Source: Pseudomonadota bacterium (GTDB taxonomy: Bacteria; Myxococcota_A; UBA9160; PR03). Taken from it: DNA of 37,355 nucleotides. Below are positions 17,417-24,769 of this stretch, piece by piece (position 1 is the stretch's first letter; every line of letters begins with the position of its first letter). Under the pieces are notes generated by a model. The model saw nothing but the letters and a program-made list of their open reading frames with translations, did no database searches and was not told the DNA's origin. The DNA is taken from contig QEVM01000024.1 in assembly GCA_003576805.1 (NCBI GenBank), positions 1-37,355 on the forward strand, read 5' to 3'. Position numbers and translations under genes: made by a program.

Positions 17417-17441
17417 CCCCCCAGCGTTGAACCTCTCCCCC

Positions 17442-17882
17442 CTAAACCGCATTCTTCGAGACCTCCGCAGAGATCTCGCGGAACCTGGCCTGGGTGCGCG
17501 CCAGCTCATGGTCGAAGCGCGCGCGATCCCAGAGCTCGATGCGGGCGCCGACGCCCGCGATCGTCACTTCCTTGTCGAGGCCCGCGTGCTCGCGCAGGTA
17601 GGGAGGGATCAGAATCCGTCCCTGTGAGTCCGGTGCGCACACGGTCGCCCCGGATATCATGAAGCGCTGCATCTCGTGGCCTTCGAGCTTGAACGGGTCG
17701 ACCCCGAGCAGCTTGTCCTCGTAGGCTTCCCAGTCCTCGGCCGGATACAGAGCGAGGCACTCCAGCATGTTCGTCAGGATGGGAGGGCGCTCACTGCGCC
17801 GCTGCAGCTCGGTCCGAAACTCCGCCGGCAGGCTGACTCGACCTTTTGCATCGATCGTGTGCACGTACCGACCTCGGAACAT
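17442..17882 (-). CDS. mraZ: Transcriptional regulator MraZ
   Basis: Ring-forming DNA-binding protein with two AbrB/SpoVT-like half domains; in other bacteria it represses the dcw promoter. Both DxxxR motifs are present: DAKGR in TIDAKGRVSLPAEF (near 10-14) and DSQGR in APDSQGRILIPPYL in the second half. Length is 146 aa, close to the usual 140-150. The start is ATG 17882 with GAGG 6 nt upstream. It is the first gene of the dcw transcript, and its expected operator lies immediately upstream (17929-17962), so autoregulation is likely. Confidence 0.97.
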   Translation of the reverse strand: MFRGRYVHTIDAKGRVSLPAEFRTELQRRSERPPILTNMLECLALYPAEDWEAYEDKLLGVDPFKLEGHEMQRFMISGATVCAPDSQGRILIPPYLREHAGLDKEVTIAGVGARIELWDRARFDHELARTQARFREISAEVSKNAV

Positions 17883-17928
17883 TGGGGGCCTCGGTTCGCT
17901 CGTAATCGCGTCGCCGGCCCCGTGGCAG

Positions 17929-17962
17929 CCACTTCATCCCACTTAATGCCACCAGCCGCCAC
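17929..17962 (-). promoter_or_regulatory. MraZ operator: four GTGG boxes at 10-bp spacing
   Basis: Read on the minus strand, GTGG occurs with starts exactly 10 bp apart four times (plus coordinates 17959-17962, 17949-17952, 17939-17942, 17929-17932). Three of the four are preceded by AA, giving AAGTGG. Direct GTGG repeats with one-turn spacing upstream of mraZ are the known MraZ binding pattern. The array begins at the proposed -10 box and covers the start of transcription, so bound MraZ would block initiation. An isolated extra AAAGTGG lies at 18026-18032, out of phase. Confidence 0.8.
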
Positions 17963-17963
17963 T

Positions 17964-17993
17964 TTAATAACGCCTCATGCCCCACCGGCGCAA
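17964..17993 (-). promoter_or_regulatory. Putative mraZ (dcw) promoter
   Basis: TTGCGC (17988-17993) and TATTAA (17964-17969) are separated by 18 bp; each matches four of six bases of the sigma-70 consensus. The -10 abuts the first GTGG box of the operator. An A/T-rich tract lies just upstream at 17994-18000. The remainder of the 240-bp gap to the deacetylase gene shows no terminator. Confidence 0.5.
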
Positions 17994-18122
17994 GAAAAAA
18001 GTGAGGGCAAACGTGCGTTTTCTCTCCACTTTCGCCAAGCGCGCCAAATCTTGTGCCTGGCTCTAGCGCCACGCACGAGATGCAGGAAGCGACTGCGCGG
18101 GATTCGGTGGGATGCGAGCGAA

Positions 18123-19205
18123 TCAGGCGGCGCCGAGATCGCGGTAGTGCCGGCGGTGGACCGCCGCGACGCGATCCACGACGTGGCGCAGGGTGCTGCC
18201 CGGCTCGAGCGGGCGCGCGGAGCCGCTGCGCGTCGGCTCCGACTCGAGCAGCGCGTCGAGCACGGCGCCCGTGGCCTCGTAGAGCCCGGACGGCGCGTAG
18301 CCGCCCTCCAGGACGAAGGCGACGCGTCCCTCGCAGAGCTCCTCGGCGAGCGCTCGCACGATGCGAGTAATCGCGGTGTATCCCGCGCCAGTCAGCTCCA
18401 TCGACGCGAGCGGATCGTCGCGATGCGCGTCGAAGCCGCATGACACCAAAATGAGTTCAGGCCGGAAGCCGAACGCGACGGGCGCGAGCACGCGTCGAAA
18501 CACGCCCGTGTAGTCGTCGTCGCCGCAGCCCGGCGGGAGCGGGACGTTCACCGTCGCGTGCTCGCCGCGCCCGCGGCCCGCTTCGACGAAATCGCCGGTG
18601 CCCGGATAGAAGGGGAACTGGTGCGTGGAGAAGAAGAGCACGTTGGGATCGTCTTCGAAGGCGTGCTGCGTGCCGTTGCCGTGGTGTACGTCCCAGTCGA
18701 CGATCAGCACGCGTTCGACGCCTTCGCGCCGCAGCGCGCGCGCCGCGATCGCGACGTTGTTGAACAGGCAGAACCCCATCGCGCGCGACGCTTCGGCGTG
18801 GTGTCCGGGCGGGCGGACCGCCGCGAACGCCGCGTCGCAGCGTCCCGCCGCGACGGCGCGCGCCGCCTCGACCGCGGATCCCGCCGCCAGCAGCGCGACG
18901 TCGTAGCTCGCCGGCGAGACGTAGGTGTCGGGATCGAGGTGCGCCGGCGCCATGCGCGCCGCGACCTCCATCCCGCGCACGTGATCGGCGGAGTGGATCG
19001 CGACGATCTCGTCCAGCTCGGCCGGACGCGCCGCGAGCGGTTCGAGCCGGTCGGCCCGTTCCCCGATCGCTCGGCCGACGGCGAAGAGCCGCTCCGGTCG
19101 CTCGGGATGACCTTGCGGTGAGCGATGGTCGAGGAAGCGGGGATGCTCGACGACCATCACGCGGCGGCTGGTGCGCGGATCGTCGGCGCGGCGGGTGGCG
19201 CCCAT
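18123..19205 (-). CDS. Histone deacetylase family protein (class II-like amidohydrolase)
   Basis: Zinc-dependent deacetylase of the arginase/deacetylase fold; bacterial members act on acetylated polyamines, acetyl-CoA synthetase or other small or protein substrates, and the substrate here cannot be read from sequence. The catalytic set is complete: the His pair in RPPGHHAEA (135-136), zinc ligands D172 and H174 in VDWDVHHGNG, D259 in SCGFDAH, and EGGY at 300-303. Length is 360 aa from ATG 19205. An in-frame ATG at 19157 starts closer to the conserved HPRFLDH region, but neither has a Shine-Dalgarno and only 19205 has a -10-like hexamer at leaderless distance. It runs toward mraZ on the same strand. 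Confidence 0.9.
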   Translation of the reverse strand: MGATRRADDPRTSRRVMVVEHPRFLDHRSPQGHPERPERLFAVGRAIGERADRLEPLAARPAELDEIVAIHSADHVRGMEVAARMAPAHLDPDTYVSPASYDVALLAAGSAVEAARAVAAGRCDAAFAAVRPPGHHAEASRAMGFCLFNNVAIAARALRREGVERVLIVDWDVHHGNGTQHAFEDDPNVLFFSTHQFPFYPGTGDFVEAGRGRGEHATVNVPLPPGCGDDDYTGVFRRVLAPVAFGFRPELILVSCGFDAHRDDPLASMELTGAGYTAITRIVRALAEELCEGRVAFVLEGGYAPSGLYEATGAVLDALLESEPTRSGSARPLEPGSTLRHVVDRVAAVHRRHYRDLGAA

Positions 19206-19213
19206 CGCTTCGC

Positions 19214-19219
19214 ATGGTA
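19214..19219 (-). promoter_or_regulatory. Possible leaderless -10 box for the deacetylase gene
   Basis: TACCAT on the minus strand ends 8 nt before ATG 19205, and no Shine-Dalgarno is present in that space. A -10 at this distance would start the mRNA at or next to the ATG. No clear -35 is visible. Confidence 0.3.
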
Positions 19220-19278
19220 TCTGACCGACGAACTCAGCGCCGTCGTCGCGGCGGACGGGCGGATCGAGAGGAGCCAGC

Positions 19279-20247
19279 TTGAGCGCGCCCGCCACCGTCG
19301 CGATCACCGGGCTTCGCACCTTCCTCGGGCTGCGCGTCGCCGAACGCCTCGCGGCGCGCTCGCCGCGCATGCGCGTCGTCGGCATCGACCTGCGGCGGCC
19401 GCAACGGCTCGAGCGAAAGACCGCGTTCGAGCGCGTCGACCTGACCGATCCCGCCTCGCACGCGCAGCTCGCGGAGATCTTTGCGCGCGAGCGCATCGAG
19501 GTCGTGCTGCACGCGGCCTTTCGCCGCGATCCGACCCCCGACGTCGAGCTCGACCACGAGCTCGAGACGGTCGGCACGCTGCAGCTCCTGCACGCGTGCG
19601 CAGCCGCCAAGGTGCCGCGGCTCGTGCTCGCGTCGAGCACGATGCTCTACGGTCCGCGGCCCGACAATCCGCTCTATCTCGCGGAATCGCGGCCACTTCA
19701 CGGGCATCCGGACGCCCACTGCGTGCGCAATCGCGTGGAGGTGGAGCAGCTCGTCGGCGAGTGGGCGCGCGCGCACGCGCACGCGCGGGTCACGGTGCTG
19801 CGCTGCGGCTGGATCATGGGACCGACGCACTGGGATCGCGTGGTGCGCCACTTCTCCCGCCCGGTCGTGCCCACGCTCCTCGGCTACGACCCGCTCTTGC
19901 AGCTGATCCACGAGGACGATTGCGTGGACGCGTTCGAGCAGGCGGTGCTCGACGAGCGCCCGGGCGTCTTCAACCTGGTCGCATCCGAGCCGCTGCCGCT
20001 CTCGGCGATGCTGCGACTGGGCGGCCTGCATTCCGCGCCGTTGCCGCCCGCGCTGCTCTACCCGCTCCGCGATCTGGCGTCGCGTGCCGCGACCGGCGAT
20101 CCGCCGGCCGCGTTCTACGATTACCTGCGCTGGCCCTGGGTCGCCGACGGCGAGCGCGGTTGGGCGGCGTTCGGCGAGCCGGCGTATACGACGCGCGAGG
20201 CCTGGATCTCGTTCGTCTCGTCGCGCCGGCTCCGGCAGTACCGGTAG
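19279..20247 (+). CDS. NAD-dependent epimerase/SDR-like protein with altered active site
   Basis: Extended short-chain dehydrogenase (Rossmann) protein of 322 aa. The nucleotide-binding loop reads TGLRTFLG (10-17), in which the middle Gly of TGxxGxxG is Thr. SSTMLYG (119-125) supplies the usual Ser. The catalytic YxxxK position is occupied by C148 and R152, so classical SDR redox chemistry looks impaired. The start is TTG 19281-adjacent at 19279, chosen for GAGGAG 5 nt upstream. It lies 9 nt before an acyltransferase gene. A similar epimerase-acyltransferase pair exists in mycobacteria (Rv0501/Rv0502), from memory. A role in lipid or envelope metabolism is inferred from that pairing only. Confidence 0.8.
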   Translation: MSAPATVAITGLRTFLGLRVAERLAARSPRMRVVGIDLRRPQRLERKTAFERVDLTDPASHAQLAEIFARERIEVVLHAAFRRDPTPDVELDHELETVGTLQLLHACAAAKVPRLVLASSTMLYGPRPDNPLYLAESRPLHGHPDAHCVRNRVEVEQLVGEWARAHAHARVTVLRCGWIMGPTHWDRVVRHFSRPVVPTLLGYDPLLQLIHEDDCVDAFEQAVLDERPGVFNLVASEPLPLSAMLRLGGLHSAPLPPALLYPLRDLASRAATGDPPAAFYDYLRWPWVADGERGWAAFGEPAYTTREAWISFVSSRRLRQYR

Positions 20248-20256
20248 AGGAGAGCC

Positions 20257-21207
20257 GTGAGCGACGACGAACGCGACGCCCCCGCGACCCCCGCGCTCGC
20301 GGACGCCCTCGTCGGCTTGCGGCAGCGGCTCGAGCAGAGCTTCGCGCCGCCCGAGGAGGGCGGAATCGACTGGATGGCGCTCTACGAGTCGGCTCGGCGC
20401 CGCTTCGCGCAGGTGGGCGGGATGCGCGACATCCCGGCCGAGATCGACGATTTCGGGATGGACGCCGCCGCGTTGGCCGACGCGCGGACGTGGCTCGACT
20501 GGCTGTACGACCGCTGGTGGCGCGTCGACGTGGTGGGGAGCGAGAACGTTCCCAGCGGCCCGTGCCTGTTCGTCGCGAACCACTCGGGCCTGCTGCCGTG
20601 GGACGGGCTGATGCTCGCGCATGCGCTGGACCGACACACTCCGGAGTCGCCGCGCGCGCGTTTCCTGGTCGCGGACTGGATCGCGACGCTGCCGTTCGCG
20701 GCGCCGTGGATCACGCGCCTCGGCGGCGTGCGCGCCTGCCGCGAGAACGCCGAGCGCTTGCTGCGAACGGGGCGTTCGGTGATCGCGTTTCCGGAAGGCG
20801 CGAAGGGCGCCGCGAAGGTGTTTCGCCAGCGCTATCGCGTCCAGCGATTCGGACGCGGCGGCGTCGTGCGCACCGCACTCGCTGCGCGCCGGCCGCTCGT
20901 GCCCGTCGCCGTGGTGGGCGCCGAGGAGGCGCACCCGGTGTTGTTCAAGGTGGAGACGGTCGCGCGCTCGATCGGAATTCCGTTCCTTCCGGTGACGCCG
21001 ACCTTCCCGGCGCTCGGTCCGCTGGGACTGCTGCCGCTGCCTTCGAAGTGGTCGATCGAGTTCGGCGCGCCCGTCGACGCTTCCGACATCGGCCGCGACG
21101 CCTTGCGCGACGACACGCTGATCTGGCGTGTCACCGAGGAGCTGCGCAGCTCCATCCAGTCGATGCTCGACGCGGGCGTCCGGCGCCGCAGCTCCGTGTG
21201 GAGCTGA
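20257..21207 (+). CDS. Lysophospholipid/diacylglycerol-type acyltransferase (PlsC-like)
   Basis: Membrane-associated acyltransferase of 316 aa. After an N-terminal region of about 85 residues come VANHSGLLPWDG (H109, D116) and FPEGAKG (178-184), the motifs I and III of the glycerolipid acyltransferase fold. Motif I has six residues between His and Asp rather than the four of HX4D, as in the subfamily with NHxGxxPWD. The start is GTG 20257 with GAGGAG a few bases upstream. It forms an operon with the SDR-like gene. The acceptor is unknown. Its stop is 8 bp from the phaR stop on the other strand. Confidence 0.85.
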   Translation: MSDDERDAPATPALADALVGLRQRLEQSFAPPEEGGIDWMALYESARRRFAQVGGMRDIPAEIDDFGMDAAALADARTWLDWLYDRWWRVDVVGSENVPSGPCLFVANHSGLLPWDGLMLAHALDRHTPESPRARFLVADWIATLPFAAPWITRLGGVRACRENAERLLRTGRSVIAFPEGAKGAAKVFRQRYRVQRFGRGGVVRTALAARRPLVPVAVVGAEEAHPVLFKVETVARSIGIPFLPVTPTFPALGPLGLLPLPSKWSIEFGAPVDASDIGRDALRDDTLIWRVTEELRSSIQSMLDAGVRRRSSVWS

Positions 21208-21215
21208 AGCGATCG

Positions 21216-21815
21216 CTACGCGTCGCCGGGCTCGCGATCGCGATCCGCCGGCCGCTCGGGAGCCGCGGCGGACCGCGCGTCGCGCGCGGCGAGCTGGTCG
21301 AGCAGCTGATCGAGCCGCTTCTCGAGCGCCTCGATGTCCGAGCGGCGCGGCAGGTCGAGCGCCCGCAGTACGCGTTCGAGGGCGCGCTGCACGAGTCGGT
21401 CGAGATCCGGTGAGGCGAGCGCGACCCAATCCGGCCGGCGGCCGGAAGCGTCGCGCGGGGCGAGCAGCTTCTTGACGTTCCGCTGCAGCTCCTCGAAGCC
21501 CTCCGACGCGTCGTCCACCCGCCGCTTCAGCGCGCTGTACAGGACGTCGCCGCTGCGCTGGATCAGATCGGTCAGCACCGTGCCCGGAACGCGGCGGTTC
21601 GAGCGCTCGGTGTCGACGAGGATCTGGGAGAGCGTGACGGACGTGATGTCCTCGCCCGTCTCGTTGTCCACCACCCGCACTTCGTCGCCGGCCTCGATGA
21701 GGTCGGCGATGCCCTTCAAAGTGATGTATCGGCTGGTGGCCGTGTTGTAGAGCTTGCGGTTCGCGTAGCGCTTGATCAGCACCGAGTCCGGCGACGATCC
21801 GATCGGCGACTCCAC
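21216..21815 (-). CDS. phaR: Polyhydroxyalkanoate synthesis regulator PhaR
   Basis: DNA- and PHA-binding regulator that in PHA producers represses phasin and its own gene until polymer appears. The N-terminal PHA accumulation regulator domain is clear at about residues 12-75 (IKRYANRKLYNT, SRYITL, VVDNETGEDIT). A middle segment resembles the PHB accumulation domain (VPGTVLTDLI), and the C-terminus is a charged coiled coil (IEALEKRLDQLLDQLA). Length is 199 aa. The start is GTG 21815, with only a weak GGA upstream. No PHA synthase, thiolase or phasin is recognised in this window, so the target genes lie elsewhere. Confidence 0.88.
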   Translation of the reverse strand: MESPIGSSPDSVLIKRYANRKLYNTATSRYITLKGIADLIEAGDEVRVVDNETGEDITSVTLSQILVDTERSNRRVPGTVLTDLIQRSGDVLYSALKRRVDDASEGFEELQRNVKKLLAPRDASGRRPDWVALASPDLDRLVQRALERVLRALDLPRRSDIEALEKRLDQLLDQLAARDARSAAAPERPADRDREPGDA

Positions 21816-21850
21816 TGGATTCCGCGCCCCCGGGTGGTGGAAGGGCGCGA

Positions 21851-21879
21851 AATCTAACGAAACGGTTCGGGGCGGTCAG
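21851..21879 (-). promoter_or_regulatory. Putative phaR promoter
   Basis: CTGACC (21874-21879) and TAGATT (21851-21856) are 17 bp apart, each four of six to consensus. The -35 overlaps the stop codon of the upstream coupled gene. It would allow phaR to be transcribed separately from the ArsA unit. Confidence 0.33.
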
Positions 21880-22406
21880 CCCTCGACGGGAACGCGTTGG
21901 ACGCGCGCCGCGGCGCGCCGCGCCGTGCGCGGAGCGCGCGGGCGAGGGCCGTCGGGCGCGCTCGCCTGCTCTGCACGAGCCGGACGTTCGGCGTCGTGGT
22001 CGCCGCGCTCCTCCGCGCGAAGTCCGAACTCCCACAGGATCTCGCGCACGCCGAGAAAGGCGCGGAGCACGGAACGCGCTTCGGAATCGCGGCGGCTGCG
22101 CTCTTCCCAGCGCTCGATCTCGTCGTCCAGCGCGTGCGAGACCGCCTCGAGCCAGGCGGCGCCGGGACGCCCGCTGGCGCTGCGCGCCTGCTCGGCCGCA
22201 GCGTCGATCCACGCGAGTGCGCGCGTCAGCGCTGCGTGCGACTCGGTCGGCGCGCCGGTCGCCGCGAGCGAGGCGGCGTCGGCCAGCGATCGCACCAGCT
22301 CCGCTCCTTCGGCGAGCATCGCGAGACCGTGCCGGCGCGCGCGCTCGAGCGCATCCTCCACGGTGCGCGGCGGCGGCGTGCGGTGCGAAGCGTTGCGAGT
22401 CGTCAT
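21876..22406 (-). CDS. Conserved-looking protein of unknown function coupled to the ArsA pair
   Basis: I do not recognise this 176-aa protein. It begins MTTRNASHR, has no signal peptide or membrane segment, and is predicted mostly helical: Ala/Leu/Glu-rich segments (residues about 15-130, including ALERARRHGLAMLAEGAEL and FLGVREILWEFGLRAEERG) followed by a basic Arg/Ala/Pro-rich tail. The start ATG 22406 overlaps the ArsA2 stop as ATGA, so it is translationally coupled to it and probably works with the ATPases. A phasin- or adaptor-like helical bundle is possible; proximity to phaR is the only hint. Confidence 0.7.
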   Translation of the reverse strand: MTTRNASHRTPPPRTVEDALERARRHGLAMLAEGAELVRSLADAASLAATGAPTESHAALTRALAWIDAAAEQARSASGRPGAAWLEAVSHALDDEIERWEERSRRDSEARSVLRAFLGVREILWEFGLRAEERGDHDAERPARAEQASAPDGPRPRAPRTARRAAARVQRVPVEG

Positions 22407-23632
22407 GCGCCCTCCGAGCGTCCGGCGTCGGCGCCGGACGCCGGACCTCCGAATACCCAGTCGCCGACGTGGACGAGTCCTTCGAGATCGTGCACGTCGC
22501 CCGCGAGCTCGGGGACGCGCCGCACGAAGCCGCCGCTGCGCGCGACGCGCGCCTCGAGCTGAGCCGTCGACTCGGCGTCGTCGCGAACCCAGCCAGCGTA
22601 GCCGTCGGCGCACGCGAGCGCCGCGCGCGCCGCGTCGTTCGCGGGGAAGTCCGCGCCCGCATCCGCCGCGAGCGCGGCGGCCAGCGCCGCGACGGCGGCC
22701 TCGTCCTGCTCCTGCTCCGGTACTCTTTCCGGTGTCGGTCCGACGCCCGGCCACAGATGCACGCGATTGACGACGACGCCCGCGAGCGGCACCCGCGCGG
22801 CGGCCAGGCGATCGAGCATGCCGAGCGCGTGCGAGGTCGCTTGTGGCGCCGGAGAGGCGGCCAGCACGAACGCGGCGTCGGGTCCGACGAGGCGGTCCTG
22901 CACCTGGCGGGCGCGCTCGCGGAATCCCTCGGACATGCCCTCGAACGCCAGCAGGAACTCCGAGATGTCCTCGAGGAACGACACGCCCGAGATGCGCTCG
23001 ATCACGCGGAGGACACGCTCCGTTCCGCGCTGGAAGATGCGGAAGCCGAGCCGTCCGGCGGCGAACGCCGGATGCAGCAGGATCTGCACCAGCCGGCTGT
23101 CGAGGAACTCGAGGAGCCGGCGCGGCGCTTCGAGGAAGTCGAGCGCGTGCTGCGACGGCGGCGTGTCGACCACGATCAGGTCGAAGTCTTCGCGCTCGGA
23201 CAGCTCGAAGACCTTCTCCATCGCGGAGTACTCGGCGCTGCCCGCGAGCGCGTCGGAGACGTGCTGGTAGATGCGGTTGCCGAGGATCCGCTGGCGCGCC
23301 TCCTCGGAGTCGGCGAAGCGAGCGACGAGCGCGTCGAACGTGCGCTTCATGTCGAGCATCAACGCGGCGAGGCGTCCCTCGGGCGGAACGCCGAGCGCGG
23401 TCAGGCGCTCGCGCGGCAGATCGGTCGGCTCGTTGCCGAGCTCGGCGACTCCGAGCGCGTCGGCGAGTCGCCGCGCCGGGTCGATCGTGAGCACCGCGGT
23501 GCGGCGGCCGAGCCGCGCACCCTCGAGCGCGAAGCACGCGGCCAGCGTCGTCTTGCCGACGCCGCCGGTGCCGACGCACACGACGATGCGTCGGTCGCGG
23601 ATGACGGCTTTCGGATCGAGCGGTGTCTTCAC
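22403..23632 (-). CDS. ArsA/Get3-family ATPase, second subunit
   Basis: Signal-recognition/MinD-class P-loop ATPase of 409 aa. The deviant Walker A GTGGVGKT lies at 21-28; LTIDPARRLADALG, LMLDMKRTFDALV and VVDTPPSQHALDFL are the switch regions of ArsA/Get3 proteins. The C-terminal third is extended beyond a single ArsA half. No CxxC zinc motif or arsenite Cys triad is seen, so arsenic resistance is unlikely. The start is GTG 23632 in a GTGA overlap with the first ArsA-like gene. Such pairs occur in Actinobacteria (for example Rv3679/Rv3680) and myxobacteria, where they are thought to form a heteromer; the client is unknown. Confidence 0.87.
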   Translation of the reverse strand: MKTPLDPKAVIRDRRIVVCVGTGGVGKTTLAACFALEGARLGRRTAVLTIDPARRLADALGVAELGNEPTDLPRERLTALGVPPEGRLAALMLDMKRTFDALVARFADSEEARQRILGNRIYQHVSDALAGSAEYSAMEKVFELSEREDFDLIVVDTPPSQHALDFLEAPRRLLEFLDSRLVQILLHPAFAAGRLGFRIFQRGTERVLRVIERISGVSFLEDISEFLLAFEGMSEGFRERARQVQDRLVGPDAAFVLAASPAPQATSHALGMLDRLAAARVPLAGVVVNRVHLWPGVGPTPERVPEQEQDEAAVAALAAALAADAGADFPANDAARAALACADGYAGWVRDDAESTAQLEARVARSGGFVRRVPELAGDVHDLEGLVHVGDWVFGGPASGADAGRSEGA

Positions 23633-24594
23633 GGTGCGACCGCTCCCTCGCGCACGAGCGCGTGGCCGAGCACGCTCAGCGCGTCGCGTCCGCGCGCGCC
23701 GTGCGCGAGACGCGGCAGCGTCACGATCGGGAGCTCCGTCGATTCCGCGATGACCTGCGTCCAGCGGGCGTTCAGCTCGTGCCGTCCGCGCCAGTGCGCG
23801 GCGCAGGCGGCGAGCACGGCGACCGGAGGCGCGCCGGGTATGCGCAGATGGGCCGGCAGGCGCGCGAGCCGCTCGTCGAGGTCTCCGGCACCGGGCGGGA
23901 ACGGCGCCGGCGCCACCGCGTTCACCACGACGCGATCCACCGGCACGCCGACGTCCTCGCGCAGGCGCTGCACGAGCTCCGCGGTCTCGCGCGCAGGCAG
24001 CTCCTCCGCGAGCGCGACGGGCAGCAGCAGCGTGCGGTCGGGATCCCGGATCATCTGCTCGACCCAGCCCGCGTGGCGCCGCAATGGGCCGGCGCGCACG
24101 GCCGATCCAACGACGCGGGGCACGTCGAGGAAGGTGAGTCCGTGCCCGGTCGCCGGCGCATCGACGATGATGAGGTCGAAGCGGTTGCGGCCCTGCTCGT
24201 CCTGCATCTGCTCGAGGTGCCAGACCTTCCCGAGCGTGATCAGCTCCCGCCAGCCGGGCGACGCGTCCATCAGTTGCCGGAACGCGCGGTTCTCGAAGAC
24301 GCGGCGTACGACTCCGCGCAGGCCGATCTGGAGGCCGAGATACTCCGCGAGCGCCTCGTAGGGATCGATGCGCATCGCGCGCAGACCCTTCGCGAGGTCG
24401 CGACCGTCGTAGCCGACGGGACGCGCGCCCGGCGCGACGATCGCGGGCAAGTGCTCGTCGAGCCCGACCTCGGCCACCAACACGCGGCGCCCGGCCGCCG
24501 CGGCGACGATCGCGAGCGCGGCCGCGACCGTCGTCTTTCCCGTCCCTCCCTTGCCCGTGACGATGACGAGGCGGCGGTCGAGCAGAGGAAGCAT
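23629..24594 (-). CDS. ArsA/Get3-family ATPase, first subunit
   Basis: P-loop ATPase of 321 aa starting LLDRRLVIVTGKGGTGKTT, with the deviant Walker A at 14-21 including the signature Lys. The switch II region reads VDAPATGHGLTFLDVP, very like the DTAPTGH region of Get3. EVGLDEHLPAI follows the first beta strands. No metal-binding Cys pattern is present. The start is uncertain: ATG 24594 gives the family-typical N-terminus, while GTG 24615 and TTG 24621 are also in frame and none has a good Shine-Dalgarno. It leads a coupled unit with the second ArsA-like subunit and the 176-aa protein. Confidence 0.85.
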   Translation of the reverse strand: MLPLLDRRLVIVTGKGGTGKTTVAAALAIVAAAAGRRVLVAEVGLDEHLPAIVAPGARPVGYDGRDLAKGLRAMRIDPYEALAEYLGLQIGLRGVVRRVFENRAFRQLMDASPGWRELITLGKVWHLEQMQDEQGRNRFDLIIVDAPATGHGLTFLDVPRVVGSAVRAGPLRRHAGWVEQMIRDPDRTLLLPVALAEELPARETAELVQRLREDVGVPVDRVVVNAVAPAPFPPGAGDLDERLARLPAHLRIPGAPPVAVLAACAAHWRGRHELNARWTQVIAESTELPIVTLPRLAHGARGRDALSVLGHALVREGAVAP

Positions 24595-24769
24595 CGGCGC
24601 GAATCGTCCCGTCACCCGCAACAGGTGTGGCTAAAGGGGTCCGGCAGCACGTCCGAAATCGGATTCCGGTGCAGACGGATGGGGGCCGGCCGGGAATCGG
24701 TCGCGGCTCTGCCATCAATAGCAAACGGGCCGCTCCGTCTCGGGCCCTTGGAACGCAGGGAGCCGTGCC
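24595..24769 (+). other. Divergent spacer between the ArsA unit and the MJ0042-finger gene
   Basis: 175 bp between two divergently transcribed genes, so it must hold promoters for both. I see no sigma-70 pair good enough to call. The right end carries the AGGGAG ribosome binding site (24757-24762) of the following gene. Confidence 0.4.

Noticed and set aside
19234..22662. Minus-strand frame of more than 1,100 codons across the epimerase, acyltransferase and phaR region
   Set aside because: It crosses genes with clear motifs on both strands and has shadow-type composition.
22403..24594. Arsenic resistance function for the ArsA-like pair
   Set aside because: No arsenite-binding Cys residues, no arsB, arsR or arsC nearby; the pair resembles the non-arsenic ArsA group.
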